From Streptomyces noursei (GTDB lineage Bacteria; Actinomycetota; Actinomycetes; Streptomycetales; Streptomycetaceae): a stretch of 64,000 nt of DNA. Below the pieces are notes generated by a model, which worked only from the letters and a program-made list of their open reading frames with translations, did not search any database and was not told the DNA's origin. The stretch lies in NCBI RefSeq assembly GCF_016917755.1, contig NZ_CP070326.1:5704001-5768000 (forward strand), given 5' to 3'. The translations under genes were made by a program, and so were the position numbers. Position 1 is the first letter of the stretch. The number at the start of each line of letters is the position of its first letter. Of this stretch, positions 18,632 to 26,987 are shown one piece after another.

Positions 18632-20314
18632 ATGGAGACCGAGTCGGAGCCCTATGTCCGTCTTGCGACCCTGCGGCAGCTGCACCAAGTGGTCGCCGAA
18701 CTGAACACCGCACGCAGCCTTGCGGACACCTTGCAGTGCGTCGCCGACGGGGCGATCGCCGGGCTCGGTTACGAGCTCGCCGCGGTCAACCTCGTACGGC
18801 AGGACGGTGATCTCGTGGTCGCCGCGGTGGCCGGCAGCGCGGGCGCGGAGGCGCTGATGGCCGGGCGGGTGGGCTCGCGCGCCTCATGGGAGCGCCGGCT
18901 GTCCATGGGGGAGCGCTGGGGCGAGCTGTGCTTCATCCCGTACACCGAGGGCTGGGTGCTGGACGATGACGACGTGCCGCAGTGGCACACCGCCGGGCCG
19001 GCACCGCGGTTCCCCGACGAGTGGCACCCGATGGACCGCCTCTTCGCGCCCATGTACACCGCCGCCAACGGCAACGGCGAACTGCTCGGCGTGCTCTCCG
19101 TGGACCGGCCGCGCAACGGGCGGCGCCCCGGCCCCTGGGGCCAGGAAGCACTCCAGATGTACGCGTTCCAGTCCGCCATCGCGATCAGCAACGCCCGGCT
19201 GCGGGCCAACATGCAACGGGCGCTGGTCCGCCTGGAACGCGAGCAGCAGGCGCTGCGGGCGAGTGAGGAAAGCTTCCGGCAGGCGTTCGAGTACGCGCCG
19301 AGCGGGATGGCCGTCGCCGAGATGGGCGGCGACCAGCACGGACGACTGCTGCGCACCAACGACGCGCTGTGCCGGCTGCTGGGCCGCCCGGCCTCCGGGA
19401 TGCGCCGGCTGTCGTTCTCCGACATCTGCCACCCCGAGGACATCGGCACGCTGCTGCGCACCTCCGCGGAGGGCGGCCGGGCCGAACTGCGGCTCCAGCG
19501 CCGGGACAGCACCTACGTGTGGGTCTCGCTGCGCAACTCGGTGGTCGCCGACACCACCGACGGCCCCCGCTACCTGCTCACCCACGTCGAGGACATCGAG
19601 GAACGCAAGCGGCACGAGCTCCAACTCGCGCACCGGGCCAGCCACGACTCGCTGACCGGCCTGCCCAACAGCGCCGAGCTGCGCGCCCGGCTCTCCGCCC
19701 GGCTGTGCTCCCGCCCGCCGAGCGCGCTCGCCGACGCCTACGCCGCCTCGGGCGGCGGTGCCGACCCGCGTGCCCCGCACGGCTTCGTGGGGGACGGCTC
19801 GGAGGCGTTCGAGGGGCTCGACGGCTTCGAGGGCGAGCCGACGCCCCGCGGCGCCCTCCCCTTCGACCACCACGTCCACCTCTCCGCGCTCGCCGACGGC
19901 GCCGAGGACGACGGCGCCAAGGGCCTCGCGGTGCTCTTCTGCGACCTGGACGGCTTCAAGTCGATCAACGACCGCTTCGGCCACAACACCGGTGACGCGG
20001 TGCTGATCGAGGTCGCCCGCCGGCTGACCAGCGGTGTCCGCGACGGCGACACCGTCGCCCGGCTCGGCGGCGACGAGTTCGTGGTGCTCGCCGACGGGCT
20101 GGGCACGGCCGACGCCCAGGACCTCGCGGTCCGGCTGCGGAACGCGATCATCCCGCCGATCCGGGTCGAGGGCCGGGCCGTCCGGGTCGGCGCCAGCTTC
20201 GGCATCGGCTGGGCGAGCTGCGGGATGACGGCCGAGGAGGTGCTGGAGTCGGCCGACCAGCGGATGTACATCGAGAAGCGGCGGTCGAAGAGCGGCCGGC
20301 GGGCGGCCGGCTGA
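18632..20314 (+). CDS. cdgB: GAF-PAS-GGDEF diguanylate cyclase (CdgB-like)
   Basis: A 560-residue cytoplasmic enzyme that would make cyclic di-GMP from two GTP, the signal that controls BldD and development in Streptomyces. The GAF domain is about 20-190, the PAS/PAC domain about 205-330 and the GGDEF domain about 340-560. The active-site GGDEF is at 479-483, and an inhibitory I-site RDGD lies five residues before ARLGGDEF-type sequence, so product inhibition is likely. No EAL or HD-GYP domain is present. Unusually, about 65-75 Gly/Asp/Pro-rich residues separate the first GGDEF helix (GLPNSAELRARL) from the FCDLDGFKSIND strand. ATG 18632 is preceded by AGGGAGAGCG. I recall the S. coelicolor homologue as CdgB (SCO4281). 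Confidence 0.9.
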   Translation: METESEPYVRLATLRQLHQVVAELNTARSLADTLQCVADGAIAGLGYELAAVNLVRQDGDLVVAAVAGSAGAEALMAGRVGSRASWERRLSMGERWGELCFIPYTEGWVLDDDDVPQWHTAGPAPRFPDEWHPMDRLFAPMYTAANGNGELLGVLSVDRPRNGRRPGPWGQEALQMYAFQSAIAISNARLRANMQRALVRLEREQQALRASEESFRQAFEYAPSGMAVAEMGGDQHGRLLRTNDALCRLLGRPASGMRRLSFSDICHPEDIGTLLRTSAEGGRAELRLQRRDSTYVWVSLRNSVVADTTDGPRYLLTHVEDIEERKRHELQLAHRASHDSLTGLPNSAELRARLSARLCSRPPSALADAYAASGGGADPRAPHGFVGDGSEAFEGLDGFEGEPTPRGALPFDHHVHLSALADGAEDDGAKGLAVLFCDLDGFKSINDRFGHNTGDAVLIEVARRLTSGVRDGDTVARLGGDEFVVLADGLGTADAQDLAVRLRNAIIPPIRVEGRAVRVGASFGIGWASCGMTAEEVLESADQRMYIEKRRSKSGRRAAG

Positions 20315-20578
20315 GCCGCCCGCGACCGCCCGGCACCGGCCGCCCGGCCCGATGCCGCGCATCTCACACCCGCGGTGTCCTGCCTGGGCATCGCACGTTC
20401 ACCGATCTGTAGCGATCTTGTGAACCTCCGGGGACGGCGTGGCCCGGCCCCGACGGGGTAGGCTGCGCCGATGCGGCGCGGCGGCGCCGGGAGGCCCGAA
20501 AGAGGCAGTTCGCGCGGAGCCCCGCGCACGCGTACGGACGCGCACAGACGCGTAGAGACCGCTTGGGAGTGACACGGA

Positions 20579-21496
20579 ATGACGGCCGGCAACAACGGCG
20601 CGGACACGCCGGAGAACGACGACCCCTTCGCCCACCTGTACCGCTCGGAGGGCGGCGAGGGCGGCGCGGGCGCGTCGGGCGCCGGCGCACCGCGGCAGCC
20701 AGGCGTCCCGCGAACCTCCTACAACCAGGTGCGCACGGTCGGCGAGCGACAGTACGGCACCCAGCAGGGCCAGCCCGGCTACGGCCGGCAGAACCCGCGC
20801 TCCGCCTCCGCGCACTACGCGGCCCCCGAGACACTCCCCGGCGGCGGTGCCGCCGACCGCACCCGCCCCGTCCCGATGGCCCCCGAGCCCCGCAAGAGCC
20901 GCAACGGCCTGCTGATCGGCGCGGTCGCGGTGGTCGCGGTGGTGTGCATAGGCATCGGCGCGGCAATGCTGACCAACTCCGGTCAGTCCAAGGACGAGAG
21001 CGGCGCGAAGAACCCGGGCCCGACGGCCGCAGATTCGGTCGAGCCCAGCAAGCAGCCCTCCACCAAGCCCACCCCGGGCGCCCTTCCCAAGGACGACGCG
21101 GGCGCGCTGCGCCTCGAAGGCGGCGCGACCACCGCCAAGGACGTCCCCGGCGCCCGCACCGCCAGCGGCTCGTACGTCGCCGGTATGAACACTCCCGGCG
21201 CGTCGGCCACTTGGACCCTCGACGTGGACACCGCCGGCCAGTACAAGCTCTGGGTCGGCTACGGCGTGCCGGGCAAGGACGCCAACCTCACGCTCAACAT
21301 CAACGGCCAGGCGCTGACCCGGCCGATAAGCCTGCACAACTTCGCCCACGCCCCCGAGGGCGCCTGGGACAAGGGCTGGACCAAGTCCTGGTCGCTCATC
21401 CAGCTCAACAAGGGCACCAACACCATCAAGCTGTCCTGCGAGAACGGCAACCAGTGCGAGGTCAACCTCGACCAGGTCTGGCTCGACCGGCCCTGA
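20579..21496 (+). CDS. Single-pass membrane protein with C-terminal carbohydrate-binding (CBM35-like) domain
   Basis: A 305-residue protein. Residues 1-105 are cytoplasmic and low-complexity with repeated Gly/Gln/Tyr. One membrane helix (about 110-130, LLIGAVAVVAVVCIGIGAAM) follows RKSRNG, and a Ser/Pro/Lys linker then leads to a beta-sandwich (about 175-305). That domain has LRLEGG, GSYVAGM, ATWTLDVDTAGQYKLWVGYG, LTLNINGQ, LNKGTNTIKLSC and VNLDQVWLDRP, the ligand-binding pattern of CBM35/CBM6-type modules. It probably sits on the outer membrane face and binds a cell-wall or extracellular glycan. ATG 20579 follows GGGAG. It is convergent with the sugar kinase and adjacent to the aminosugar operon. 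Confidence 0.82.
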   Translation: MTAGNNGADTPENDDPFAHLYRSEGGEGGAGASGAGAPRQPGVPRTSYNQVRTVGERQYGTQQGQPGYGRQNPRSASAHYAAPETLPGGGAADRTRPVPMAPEPRKSRNGLLIGAVAVVAVVCIGIGAAMLTNSGQSKDESGAKNPGPTAADSVEPSKQPSTKPTPGALPKDDAGALRLEGGATTAKDVPGARTASGSYVAGMNTPGASATWTLDVDTAGQYKLWVGYGVPGKDANLTLNINGQALTRPISLHNFAHAPEGAWDKGWTKSWSLIQLNKGTNTIKLSCENGNQCEVNLDQVWLDRP

Positions 21497-21560
21497 CGGC
21501 GCCGCACCCCGCAGGACGGGGCCGGCGGTCCCCTCCGAGGAGCGCGGCCCCGAGGGGCGC

Positions 21561-22490
21561 TCAGGCCGCCGCGGGATGGTCCGTCACCACCACGTGGGGC
21601 AGCAGCTCCTGATAGGTCGTGGCGTCGAACTCGCCCGCGGCGGGGGCCCGTACGGTCGCGGCGGACAGCGCCACCGCGCGGCACAGCCGGTCCGGCCAGG
21701 GCAGTTCCTCGACCAGTCCGGACAGCAGGCCGGCCACCGCGGAGTCGCCGGCCCCGGTGGGGTTGCCGGCGAACCGGCGGGGCGGGGTGGCCTGCCAGGC
21801 GCCGTCGGCGGTCACCGCGAGCATCCCGTCCGGGCCGAGTGAGGCGGCCACCGCGTGGGCGCCGCGGCGGCGGGCGTCGCGGGCGGCCCGCAGCGGTTCG
21901 GTGCTGCCGGTGAGGGCGGCCAGTTCGTCGGCGTTGGGCTTGGCGAGGTCGGGGCGGGCGGCCAGGCCGCGGCGCAGCGGTTCGCCGCTGGTGTCCAGCA
22001 GGACGGGGACCCCGGCGGCGTGGGCGGCGCGGGTGAGCCGGGCGTAGACGTCCACCGGGACGCCGGGTGGCAGGCTGCCGCAGAGCGCCACCGCCCGTGC
22101 CTCGCCCAGCAGTTCGCGGTAGGTGCCGAGGAAGGCGGCCCATTCGGTCGGGGAGACCGTCGGGCCCGGCTCGTTGAGCTGGGTGGTGTCGCCGGTGCCG
22201 GCGTCCACGACGGCGACGGTGCGGCGGGTGGCGCCGCCGACCGGGACCAGCGCGTCGGTGACGGCGCTCTCCTGGGCGAGCAGGGCGCGCAGCGCCTCGC
22301 CGGTGCCGCCGCCCGCGAAGCCGGTGGCGACCGTGCGGTGGCCGAGCGCGGCCAGCACGCGGGCGACGTTCAGGCCCTTGCCGCCGGGGCGTTCGGCGAC
22401 CTCGGTGACGCGGTGCGTGGTATGCGGATGGAGCCGGGGGACGCGGTAGGTGATGTCCAGCGCAGCGTTCAGCGTGACCGTGAGGATCAT
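21561..22490 (-). CDS. PfkB-family sugar kinase (1-phosphofructokinase/tagatose-6-phosphate kinase-like)
   Basis: A 309-residue ribokinase-fold kinase. The N-terminal MILTVTLNAALDITY and the sugar-binding RPGGKGLNVARVLAALG motif are those of the 1-phosphofructokinase/LacC subgroup. The catalytic base Asp lies in NPTGAGDSAVAGL near residue 250. It phosphorylates a sugar phosphate, most likely fructose-1-phosphate or tagatose-6-phosphate. ATG 22490 has a strong GGAGGGG. It follows nagA by 208 bases in the same direction and may be the third gene of the nagK-nagA transcript or have its own promoter. There is no fruA PTS gene next to it, which argues against a dedicated fructose system. Confidence 0.88.
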   Translation of the reverse strand: MILTVTLNAALDITYRVPRLHPHTTHRVTEVAERPGGKGLNVARVLAALGHRTVATGFAGGGTGEALRALLAQESAVTDALVPVGGATRRTVAVVDAGTGDTTQLNEPGPTVSPTEWAAFLGTYRELLGEARAVALCGSLPPGVPVDVYARLTRAAHAAGVPVLLDTSGEPLRRGLAARPDLAKPNADELAALTGSTEPLRAARDARRRGAHAVAASLGPDGMLAVTADGAWQATPPRRFAGNPTGAGDSAVAGLLSGLVEELPWPDRLCRAVALSAATVRAPAAGEFDATTYQELLPHVVVTDHPAAA

Positions 22491-22698
22491 GGTCTCCCCT
22501 CCGGGAGGAGGCCGGCCGGACGGCCGTGGGTGAGGGCCCCGCGTTCCGCGGTGGCATACGGACAAGTGCGCGAGCGATCATGCCATCGCGGACGGCCGTA
22601 GGCCCAGACCCGGGTCGGCCACCCTGCCCGGCCCGGCCGCCGGGGCGGCGGTCGGGCCGGGGACGCCCCGGCGGTAGCGGGGGGGGCGGTCCGGTCGG

Positions 22699-23943
22699 TC
22701 AGACGCCGGGCGGGCGGCGCAGCCAGGAGCCCTGCCGCAGTACGCCCACCACGTCGTGGGCGGCGTCCAGGACGACCAGGTCGGCGTCCTTGCCGGCCTC
22801 CAGCGAGCCGGTCCGGTCGGCGATGCCCAGCAGCCGGGCGGGGTTGGCGGAGAGCGCCTGCACGGCCTGCTCGACGGTGAGGCCGTCGAGGGTGACGGCC
22901 CGTTTGAAGGCGCGGTCCAGGGTGAGCGTGGAGCCCGCGATGGAGCCGGCGGTGGGGCCCTCGCTGATCCGCGCGACGCCGTCCTTGACCTCGACCCGCA
23001 TGGGGCCGAGCGGATACATCCCGTCGCTCATGCCGGCCGCACCCATCGCGTCGGTGATGAAGGCGACCCGTTCGGCGCCCGCCGAGCGGAACGCCATCTG
23101 GAGGATCGCCGGGTGCAGATGGGTGCCGTCGTTGATCAGCTCGACGGTGATCCGCTCGTCCTCCAGGAGCGCGGCGACCGGGCCGGGGGTGCGGTGGCCG
23201 AGCGCGGGCATCGCGTTGAACAGGTGGGTGGCGACGGTGGCGCCGGCGTCGATGGCCCGGCGGGTGGCGTCGTAGTCGGAGTCGGTGTGGCCGATGGCGG
23301 CGATCACCCCGGCGTCGGCGAGCAGCCGCACGGAGTCCAGCCCGCCCGGCAGTTCGGGGGCGACGGTCATCATCGCGGCGGTGCCGCGGGCGGCCTCGAC
23401 CAGCCGGCGGACGTCGGCGGGGTCCGGGTCGCGCAGCAGCTCGGGCTGGTGGGCGCCGCAGCGGTGCGGGGAGATGAACGGCCCCTCGAAGTGGATGCCG
23501 GCCAGGTCGCCCTGCTGCACCAACTCGGCCAGGACCGCGGCCTGTCGGGCCAGGTCGTCCAGGTCGCCGGTGACGGTGGAGGCCACCATCGAGGTGGTGC
23601 CGTGCCGACGGTGGGTGTCGACGACGGTCAGGCACTCCTCGGGGTCGGCGGACGAGAAGGAGCCGCCGCCCCCGCCGTGCACGTGCAGATCGACGAAGCC
23701 GGGGACGATCAGATGCCCCGTCAGGTCGAGGACGGTCGCGGTGTCGTCGTGGAGGTCCTGCGGCTCGGTCGCGTCCGGCGACCGGCCGCGGTCCTTGTCG
23801 CGACTGTGGACGGCGGCGATCCGGGCGCCCTCGATGGTGATCCGGCCGTGGTCGGTGACGCCGGAGGGCCGGGCGATCCGGGCGCCGGCCAGGATGGTGC
23901 GCCCGGCGTCCGAGGGTCGTCCCGCGGACTGTTGCTGTGCCAT
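22699..23943 (-). CDS. nagA: N-acetylglucosamine-6-phosphate deacetylase
   Basis: A 414-residue amidohydrolase that converts GlcNAc-6-P to glucosamine-6-P plus acetate, the committed step of aminosugar use. Metal and catalytic residues are visible in the TIM barrel: DLHVHGGGG (residue about 88), the Glu in IHFEGPFIS, His in AIGHTDSD, His in ATHLFNAM and the catalytic Asp in FITDAMGAAG. A beta-sandwich made from both ends flanks the barrel. It overlaps nagK by a single base (TGATG), a sign of translational coupling. Glucosamine-6-P produced by NagA is the effector of DasR, the probable regulator of this operon. Confidence 0.95.
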   Translation of the reverse strand: MAQQQSAGRPSDAGRTILAGARIARPSGVTDHGRITIEGARIAAVHSRDKDRGRSPDATEPQDLHDDTATVLDLTGHLIVPGFVDLHVHGGGGGSFSSADPEECLTVVDTHRRHGTTSMVASTVTGDLDDLARQAAVLAELVQQGDLAGIHFEGPFISPHRCGAHQPELLRDPDPADVRRLVEAARGTAAMMTVAPELPGGLDSVRLLADAGVIAAIGHTDSDYDATRRAIDAGATVATHLFNAMPALGHRTPGPVAALLEDERITVELINDGTHLHPAILQMAFRSAGAERVAFITDAMGAAGMSDGMYPLGPMRVEVKDGVARISEGPTAGSIAGSTLTLDRAFKRAVTLDGLTVEQAVQALSANPARLLGIADRTGSLEAGKDADLVVLDAAHDVVGVLRQGSWLRRPPGV

Positions 23944-24875
23944 CAGGCGGTTACCTCCGTGGAGAGAAGATCCCAGGCGAGCAGTCCTGCGCCCAGGCAG
24001 CCGGCGGCGTCCCCGAGGGCCGCCGGGACGATCGTGGGGAGCTGCTGGAAGGTAACGCGCGCGCGGACCGCCTCCCGCAGTGGCGCGAACAGCGTGTCGC
24101 CGGCCTCCGCCAGCCCGCCGCCGATGATCAGCATCCGCGGGTCGAGCAGGGTGAGCCCGGCGACCAGGCCGTCGGCGAGCGCGTCCACGGCGCCCTGCCA
24201 GACCTCCCGGGCGCGCGGGTCGCCGGACTCCACGGCCTTGGCGCAGTCGGCGGCGCCGGCCCGCGGATCGCCGCAGACCGCGGCCCAGTCGCGGCCCACC
24301 GCCGCGGCCGAGGCCACCGTCTCCAGGCAGCCGCGCTGACCGCAGCCGCAGGTGTGACCACCCGGCCGGACGACGAGGTGGCCGATCTCGCCGGCGCTCC
24401 CGTGGGCGCCGGCCTCGATGCGGCCGTCGAGTCCGATGGCGCCGGCGATCCCGGTGCCCAGGGGGACGAACAGGAAGCGGTCGGCGTCCCGGCCGGCACC
24501 GATCCGGCCCTCGGCCAGGCCGCCGGTGCGGACGTCGTGGCCGAGCGCGACCGGTACTCCGCCGAGGCGTTCGGAGAGCAGCGCCCGCATGGGCACGTCC
24601 CGCCAGCCGAGGTTGGCGGCGTAGACGGCGGTGCCGGTGGTCTCGTCGACGATGCCGGGGACGGCGACGCCGGCGGCCAGCGCGGTGCTGCCGAACCGCT
24701 CCCGGCCGACGTCGCGCAGCTCGGCGGCGAAGCCGAGGATCGTCTCGACGACCGCCTCGGGGCCGCGGTCGCGCCCGGTGGGGCGCCGCGCCTCGTACAG
24801 GAGGGTGCCGTCCGCCCCGGCGAGGGCGGCCTTCATTCCGGTGCCGCCCACATCGAGGGCGATGACGTGTTTCAC
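23943..24875 (-). CDS. nagK: ROK-family N-acetylglucosamine kinase
   Basis: A 310-residue sugar kinase of the ROK family. The ATP phosphate-binding motif ALDVGGTGMKAAL is at the N-terminus, the catalytic Asp is in GHDVRTGGL, and the zinc motif GHTCGCGQRGCLE (CxCGxxGCxE) is intact. It would phosphorylate GlcNAc released from chitin or recycled cell wall. There is no helix-turn-helix, so it is an enzyme and not a ROK repressor. I prefer GTG 24875, since it starts the family-typical VKHVIALDVGG; TTG 24902 would add nine residues and run against the operator. A dre-like site lies 29 bases upstream. It is the first gene of the nagK-nagA unit and divergent from the sugar-binding lipoprotein. Confidence 0.92.
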   Translation of the reverse strand: MKHVIALDVGGTGMKAALAGADGTLLYEARRPTGRDRGPEAVVETILGFAAELRDVGRERFGSTALAAGVAVPGIVDETTGTAVYAANLGWRDVPMRALLSERLGGVPVALGHDVRTGGLAEGRIGAGRDADRFLFVPLGTGIAGAIGLDGRIEAGAHGSAGEIGHLVVRPGGHTCGCGQRGCLETVASAAAVGRDWAAVCGDPRAGAADCAKAVESGDPRAREVWQGAVDALADGLVAGLTLLDPRMLIIGGGLAEAGDTLFAPLREAVRARVTFQQLPTIVPAALGDAAGCLGAGLLAWDLLSTEVTA

Positions 24876-24903
24876 GGGGGACAGTGTCGCGCGATCGGCC
24901 AAT

Positions 24904-24919
24904 AAAGGTCTAGTCCACT
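24904..24919. promoter_or_regulatory. dre-like DasR site upstream of nagK-nagA
   Basis: AAAGGTCTAGTCCACT matches the dre consensus at 13 of 16 positions, including the invariant GGTCTAG core and CCACT. It lies immediately upstream of nagK, where a bound repressor would block initiation. Confidence 0.8.
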
Positions 24920-25093
24920 CACCGTGCTGATCACCACGTACCGCACGTCACCCCTCGTTCGTCGGCGGTCGGCCGTAGCCGGACGCCGTCGCCCGTGTCC
25001 GGGTGCGGATACGCGCCGGTAGCCTCTGTATTCAGCCCTCCCGCGGGCCTGTGACCTGCGCAGGGGGCAGGCCGATACGGAAGGTGGGGGGAG

Positions 25094-25109
25094 GGTGGTG
25101 TAGACCTTG
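25094..25109. promoter_or_regulatory. dre-like site upstream of the sugar-binding lipoprotein
   Basis: The 16-mer GGTGGTGTAGACCTTG carries TGGTGTAGACC, which matches the core of known dre sites, with a poorer right flank. It is in the 346-base nagK/lipoprotein intergenic region, about 110 bases before the lipoprotein start. The rest of that region holds only the second dre-like site and promoters. Confidence 0.6.
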
Positions 25110-25221
25110 TGGGGGACAGTGGAGAGATCCGCTGTTCTGCGTCGATCGCGGGCGATCCCCGAGACGGCGGAGGGAACACCCGCAAGCACGGAATTTTCGG
25201 GACAAAGGGGCGGTAACAGCG

Positions 25222-26490
25222 GTGCGACGGCGGTACGTGAGCCTGGCGGCGGCAGGACTGGCCGCCACCATGACACTGACTCTCACCGGCTGCGGCAGCG
25301 GCTCCGGGGGCAAGGACGTCGCCCTCACGCTGATCGCCGCGGACTACGGCGACAGCAAGGCCAACAGCTCGCAGCACTACTGGGACGGACTCGTCCGCGC
25401 CTTCGAGGAGCAGAACCCCGGCATCAAGGTCGACGTCAAGGTCTACAGCTGGACCGACGTCGACAAGAAGGTCGAGGAACTGGTCGACTCCGGCAAGGCC
25501 CCCGACATGGCGCAGGTCGGCGCGTACGCCGACTACGCCGCCCGCGGCAAGCTCTACGGCGCCGACGACCTGCTCTCCATCCCCGTCCAGGCCGACTTCA
25601 CCCCCTCCCTCGCGGAGGCCGGCGAGTACCAGCGCAAGCAGTACGGCATGCCCTTCGGGGCCAGCACCCGGCGCCTCTTCTACAACAAGAAGCTGTTCGC
25701 CGCCGCCGGCATCACCGCGCCGCCGCAGAACTGGAGCGACATCCTCAGCGACGCCCAGGCGCTCAAGGCGCACGGCGTGAAGACCCCCTTCGCACTGCCG
25801 CTCGGCCCCGAGGAGACCCAGGCCGAGACGCTGGAGTGGATGCTCGCCGGCGGCGGCGACTACACCGATCAAATCGGCAAGTACACCATCAACTCGCCCG
25901 AGAACGTCAAGACCTTCGAGTGGCTCCAGAAGGAACTCGTCGGCAAGGACCTCACCGGAGGCGACCCCGCCAAGCTCAACCGCGAGGACGCCTTCGCCGG
26001 CTTCGCCGACGGCAACGTCGGCATGCTCAACGGCCACCCCACCCTCATGAAGCAGGCCGAGGCCAAGGGCATCGACTACGGCACCGTCGAACTCCCCGGC
26101 ACCACCGGCAAGGCGAAGGCCACCATGGGAGTCGCCGACTGGATGATGGCGTTCAAGCAGAACGGCCACCGCACCGAGGTCGGCAAGTTCCTGGACTTCG
26201 TCTACAGCAAGAAGAACGTCCTCACGTTCTCCGCCGACTACAACCTGCTGCCGGTCACCAGCTCCGCCTCCCAGGCGATGCTCGCCGACGACCGCTTCAG
26301 CAAGCTGCACGGCTTCCTCAACCAGCTGCCCACCGCCCACTTCTACCCGTCCAACAAGACGTCCTGGCCGCTGGTCTCCAAGACCGTCAAGTCCCGGATG
26401 GGCGCCGCGGTCGGCCCGCAGGGCAACCCCTCGGCGACCCTCACCGACATCCAGAACATCGCGGACACCGCCGACAACTCCACCGAATAG
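25222..26490 (+). CDS. Extracellular sugar-binding lipoprotein of an ABC importer
   Basis: A 422-residue family-1 solute-binding protein. The signal peptide ends in a lipobox (LTLTGC, Cys at about residue 24), so the mature protein is lipid-anchored outside the membrane. The body has the periplasmic-binding-protein features WDGLVRAFEEQNPGIKV, DMAQVGAYADYAARGKL and the FGASTRRLFYNKKLF hinge region. It has no permease neighbours. MsiK-type ATPases energise such orphan receptors with permeases encoded elsewhere. Context (divergent from nagK-nagA, with a dre-like site) suggests an aminosugar, chito-oligosaccharide or related ligand; that is inference. The GTG at 25222 starts the typical VRRRY signal peptide. 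Confidence 0.88.
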   Translation: MRRRYVSLAAAGLAATMTLTLTGCGSGSGGKDVALTLIAADYGDSKANSSQHYWDGLVRAFEEQNPGIKVDVKVYSWTDVDKKVEELVDSGKAPDMAQVGAYADYAARGKLYGADDLLSIPVQADFTPSLAEAGEYQRKQYGMPFGASTRRLFYNKKLFAAAGITAPPQNWSDILSDAQALKAHGVKTPFALPLGPEETQAETLEWMLAGGGDYTDQIGKYTINSPENVKTFEWLQKELVGKDLTGGDPAKLNREDAFAGFADGNVGMLNGHPTLMKQAEAKGIDYGTVELPGTTGKAKATMGVADWMMAFKQNGHRTEVGKFLDFVYSKKNVLTFSADYNLLPVTSSASQAMLADDRFSKLHGFLNQLPTAHFYPSNKTSWPLVSKTVKSRMGAAVGPQGNPSATLTDIQNIADTADNSTE

Positions 26491-26577
26491 CGCCGCCCGC
26501 GGGCCCGGCGGACCACCCCCGGGCCCGCCTCTGCGGTGGGCTTATCGTGGGAAGCAGACGACGGACGGTGGAGTGGG

Positions 26578-26832
26578 ATGACGGACGGCACCGATGCGGG
26601 CACCGAGCGCGGGCTCTCGGCCCGTGACGAGGCGGTGCTCGCCGTCGAACGCCGCTCCTGGCCCGGCCCCGGCGCCAAGGAACGCGCCATCCGCGAGCAA
26701 CTCGGCATCTCCCCGACCCGCTACTACCAACTCCTCAACGCCCTGCTCGACGACCCCCGGGCACTGGCGCACGACCCGGTGACGATCAACCGGCTGCGCC
26801 GCGTACGGGACGCGCGGCGGGCGCGGCGCTGA
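26578..26832 (+). CDS. DUF3263-family small helical protein
   Basis: An 84-residue protein with the DUF3263 pattern SARDEAVLAVERRSWPGPGAKERAIREQLG...SPTRYYQLLNALLDDP. The sequence is compatible with a small helix-turn-helix, probably DNA-binding; no function is established that I can name. ATG 26578 follows GGAGTGGG. It is common in actinobacteria near otsB, as here. It is followed by a duplicated hairpin sequence. Confidence 0.8.
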   Translation: MTDGTDAGTERGLSARDEAVLAVERRSWPGPGAKERAIREQLGISPTRYYQLLNALLDDPRALAHDPVTINRLRRVRDARRARR

Positions 26833-26838
26833 CCCGGG

Positions 26839-26929
26839 CTCCACCCCCAGAAGACGGCGCTGCGCGCCGGGCCGCCCTCCCGTCACCCGACCTCCACCCC
26901 CAGAAGACGGCGCTGCGCGCCGGGCCGCC
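26839..26929. repeat. Duplicated 38-bp hairpin element after the DUF3263 gene
   Basis: An identical 38-bp sequence occurs at 26839-26876 and 26892-26929. Each copy contains the CGGCGC-TGC-GCGCCG stem, so the element is a tandem pair of terminator-like hairpins in the 155-base gap before otsB. Confidence 0.85.
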
Positions 26930-26987
26930 GTGTTGATGCGCCCGTACACCCGGCGTGCGCCCGTGTCCCGCCGGTAGGGTCGGCGTC

